In this document: piece after piece, positions 8,349-9,588 of the stretch | How positions within the stretch are numbered: position 1 is the stretch's first letter | Layout of the letters: each line of letters opens with the position of its first letter | From: Methanobacteriota archaeon | GTDB lineage: Archaea; Thermoplasmatota; DTKX01; GCA-020343715 | Direction: 5' to 3' | Length of the DNA: 9,588 nt | NCBI GenBank assembly: GCA_030594725.1 | Contig: JAUVEQ010000075.1 | Coordinates: 1-9,588, forward strand | Translations under genes and position numbers: made by a program | Notes under the pieces: generated by a model | Database searches by the model: none | Told to the model about the DNA's origin: nothing | Seen by the model: only the letters and a program-made list of their open reading frames with translations

Positions 8349-8867
8349 ATGCCAAAACTGCCAGAAGCGGTGCTGAGGAAGAGAGTGCAGAACGAGATAG
8401 CGCAGGTCATGCGCAAGACGGACCATTCCGTCATCGTGAAGGACAGGACCTTCTCGGAGTGGCCCTCCGTCATCGACGTCATACTCAAGGATTCCCCCGG
8501 ACCGGTCAAGCGCGGCGATCGCGTGACCACCAAGTACACCCACAAGATGCGGGTGACGATAACCCGGGAATACCCATATCAGAAACCCATCATCGAATGG
8601 CAGTCGGAGATCTTCCATCCCAACATCATGGAACCCTTCGACGGTGGGTACGTGTGCACAAAGCTGCTGGACCGATGGACGGCCCAGGACAACCTGTTCA
8701 GGTTCCTGATCGGCTTGGAATCACTGCTAGCCAACCCCAACGCCAACGACCCCTATGGCACGTGCTCGTGCAAGGAAGCGGCCCTGTACTTCAGGGAGCA
8801 CAGCTTCCGGCCGGGCCCCCTTCCCAAGCGTCCTGAGCCCAAGGTGCGCATCATCGGAGAGGTGTAG
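8349..8867 (+). CDS. Ubiquitin-conjugating enzyme (E2/UBC fold) homologue
   Basis: The 172-residue product spans the whole UBC fold. Residues 7-23 form the N-terminal helix. Residues 50-80 match the E2 'Gly-Pro ... Tyr-Pro-x-x-x-Pro' strand-and-turn region (Tyr75-Pro76-Tyr77, Pro80). His90-Pro91-Asn92-Ile93 is the HPN motif, whose Asn stabilises the oxyanion during transfer. Cys103 (bases 8655-8657) is the thioester cysteine, Trp110 is the conserved tryptophan after it, and Asn131-Ala-Asn-Asp134-Pro matches the Pro-Asn-Pro-Asp-Asp-Pro loop that supplies the acidic residue activating the incoming lysine. All main catalytic features are therefore present. Compared with UbcH5-type enzymes, the HPN-to-Cys loop is three residues longer. 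Cys139 and Cys141 form an extra C-x-C, and a Pro/Arg-rich tail (about 153-172) follows the core. The start is fixed by the Shine-Dalgarno site. The gene lies 3 bp after the RING-protein gene and 12 bp before the JAMM gene. It would accept an activated ubiquitin-like modifier from an E1 that is not in this window. Confidence 0.93.
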   Translation: MPKLPEAVLRKRVQNEIAQVMRKTDHSVIVKDRTFSEWPSVIDVILKDSPGPVKRGDRVTTKYTHKMRVTITREYPYQKPIIEWQSEIFHPNIMEPFDGGYVCTKLLDRWTAQDNLFRFLIGLESLLANPNANDPYGTCSCKEAALYFREHSFRPGPLPKRPEPKVRIIGEV

Positions 8868-8879
8868 GGGACGGGCGTC

Positions 8880-9479
8880 ATGCCAGTTCGGATAGTGAGT
8901 GAGTGGACCCGTCCTGTGGGGAGGGCGCCGAGGCCCGTGGGTGGACCCCTCCCATGGGAGATCGCTCACCACGGTGTCGTGGGCAACATAGAGGAGAGCA
9001 AGCCTCGCCTCTACCTCGCCGAGAAGGTGGTGGACGACATCAGCCGTCGATCTCGGGAGGGGGCCATCAGAAGGCGCGAGGACATGGGCCTGCTCCTGGG
9101 CGACTGGGCCATGGACGCCGAGGACGACCCCTACGCTGTCGCCATGAACCTGCTCACAGGCTCATTGGACGCGAGCCCGGTCGCAGTGAAGTTCAAGATG
9201 GAGGGCCTCATGAAGGTGGCCCATGACCTGGATGACCTGGAATACCCCTACGTCATCGTGGGATGGTACCACACCCATCTGGACCTGGGATGCTTCCTCT
9301 CCGACAAGGACATAAAGACCCAGGAGGGCGGTTTTCCCCATACCCACCAGGTGGCGGTCGTTGTCGACCCTATGAGGAAGCAAGCGGCCGCCTTCGCCAA
9401 CGGACCCGAGGGTCATGGCTCGATCTGGGCGGTCATGAAGTCGTACACGGAATGGGGGGGCGTGGAGAGACACGAGTGA
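8880..9479 (+). CDS. JAMM/MPN+ zinc metalloprotease, Rpn11-like (candidate deubiquitinase-type isopeptidase)
   Basis: The 199-residue product carries a complete JAMM site: Glu67 in the Glu-Asp-Met-Gly-Leu-Leu-Leu-Gly strand, His131-Thr-His133, then seven residues, Ser141, two residues and Asp144 (H-x-H-x7-S-x2-D). The surroundings, Gly-Trp-Tyr-His-Thr-His, Gly-Cys-Phe-Leu-Ser, Asp-Ile-Lys-Thr-Gln and Val-Ala-Val-Val-Val-Asp-Pro, closely follow the eukaryotic proteasome deubiquitinase Rpn11, more so than bacterial RadC- or Mec+-type JAMM proteins. The Pro that usually follows the second His is Leu134 here. The family cleaves isopeptide bonds or trims modifier precursors. Residues 1-40 are an Arg/Pro-rich extension before the domain. 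ATG 8880 is chosen because it lies 12 bp after the E2 stop; the ribosome site is weak (GGAGAGGTG at 8856-8864 overlaps the E2 stop, or GGGG at 8867). A run of seven G at 9454-9460 makes the last few residues sensitive to an indel, but the catalytic domain lies upstream of it. Confidence 0.93.
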   Translation: MPVRIVSEWTRPVGRAPRPVGGPLPWEIAHHGVVGNIEESKPRLYLAEKVVDDISRRSREGAIRRREDMGLLLGDWAMDAEDDPYAVAMNLLTGSLDASPVAVKFKMEGLMKVAHDLDDLEYPYVIVGWYHTHLDLGCFLSDKDIKTQEGGFPHTHQVAVVVDPMRKQAAAFANGPEGHGSIWAVMKSYTEWGGVERHE

Positions 9480-9497
9480 GGGAATACGCCCCCTCGC

Positions 9498-9588
9498 TCA
9501 CTGCCCTGCCTTGACCTCTTCGGCCATGCCCCGGGACAACAGCACATCTGCCAGCTTCTGGGACAGGGTCACGATATCACCCTTCTTG
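9498..9588 (-). CDS. C-terminal fragment of a convergent gene, possibly archaeal GINS subunit B-domain
   Basis: On the minus strand an open frame runs from the right edge to a TGA at 9500-9498 and gives 29 residues. It begins Lys-Lys-Gly-Asp-Ile-Val-Thr-Leu, has Leu-Ala-Asp-Val-Leu-Leu in the middle, and continues Arg-Gly-Met-Ala-Glu-Glu-Val before a short tail. The pattern 'K-G-D-[IV]-V-x-L ... L-L-x-R-G-x-A-E-x-[IV]' near the C-terminus is what I associate with the small B-domain of archaeal GINS (Gins51/Gins23-type) proteins of the replicative helicase complex. The fragment is too short for certainty, and the start lies beyond the window. It uses GC-rich codons like its neighbours. Its stop faces the JAMM stop across 18 bp, so it belongs to a different transcription unit. 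Confidence 0.6.
   Translation of the reverse strand, partial: KKGDIVTLSQKLADVLLSRGMAEEVKAGQ

Noticed and set aside
8288..8836. A 182-residue plus-strand frame overlapping the E2.
   Set aside because: It lacks domain signals, covers the RING and E2 regions out of frame, and is explained by the GC-rich composition of the real genes.
9339..9347. A second His-Thr-His (residues 154-156) in the JAMM protein as an alternative metal site.
   Set aside because: The first His-Thr-His (131-133) has the correct x7-S-x2-D spacing and upstream Glu. The second lies just before the following strand and lacks these partners.
9480..9497. A bidirectional terminator between the convergent genes.
   Set aside because: The 18-bp gap is GC-rich, has no T tract on either strand and no evident hairpin.

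Overview
The window carries a compact, one-directional gene cluster that looks like an archaeal ubiquitin-type conjugation/deconjugation module. It holds the 3' part of a gene for a giant helical-repeat protein with a C-terminal RING-like zinc finger (candidate E3), then an E2 ubiquitin-conjugating enzyme homologue, then a JAMM/MPN+ metalloprotease homologue with a strongly Rpn11-like active site. A gene fragment on the opposite strand enters from the right edge; its last 29 residues resemble the C-terminal B-domain of an archaeal GINS replication subunit. DNA is GC-rich throughout, coding density is close to complete, and there is a clear Shine-Dalgarno sequence. These traits and the gene content suggest an archaeon, perhaps a high-GC euryarchaeal/Thermoplasmatota-like lineage. 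That assignment is inference, because no rRNA or other decisive marker is present.

Layout. Bases 3-8345 (+) encode at least 2,780 residues in one open frame. The gene is cut by the left edge: the first visible residues are already in register with the repeat, so the true start lies upstream. About 41 complete degenerate alpha-helical repeats of 61-64 residues run from base 165 to about 7850. They are followed by a predicted beta-sandwich (Ig-like) segment (about 7872-8141), a short acidic linker (8142-8183) and a RING-like C4HC3 zinc finger (8211-8321). Bases 8349-8867 (+) encode the E2, whose Shine-Dalgarno sequence lies inside the last codons of the giant gene. Bases 8880-9479 (+) encode the JAMM protease, 12 bp after the E2. 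An 18-bp gap without an obvious terminator separates this from the convergent partial gene (9498-9588, -). There is no gene-free stretch longer than 20 bp.

How they may work together (inference). The E2 has the HPN asparagine, the catalytic cysteine and the late acidic residue expected of an active enzyme. The JAMM protein has all four core Glu/His/His/Asp positions plus the serine. The giant protein could act as a scaffold that holds substrates with its long repeat superhelix and recruits the charged E2 through its C-terminal RING. An E1 and a ubiquitin-like modifier would be needed and neither is in the window.

The most unexpected structural signal is in the giant protein. Over 28 consecutive intervals (bases 543-5834) the repeat spacing alternates strictly 64, 62, 64, 62 and so on. 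The true unit there is therefore a 126-residue pair of two repeat classes, and this alternation breaks down in one defined block (5835-7130).
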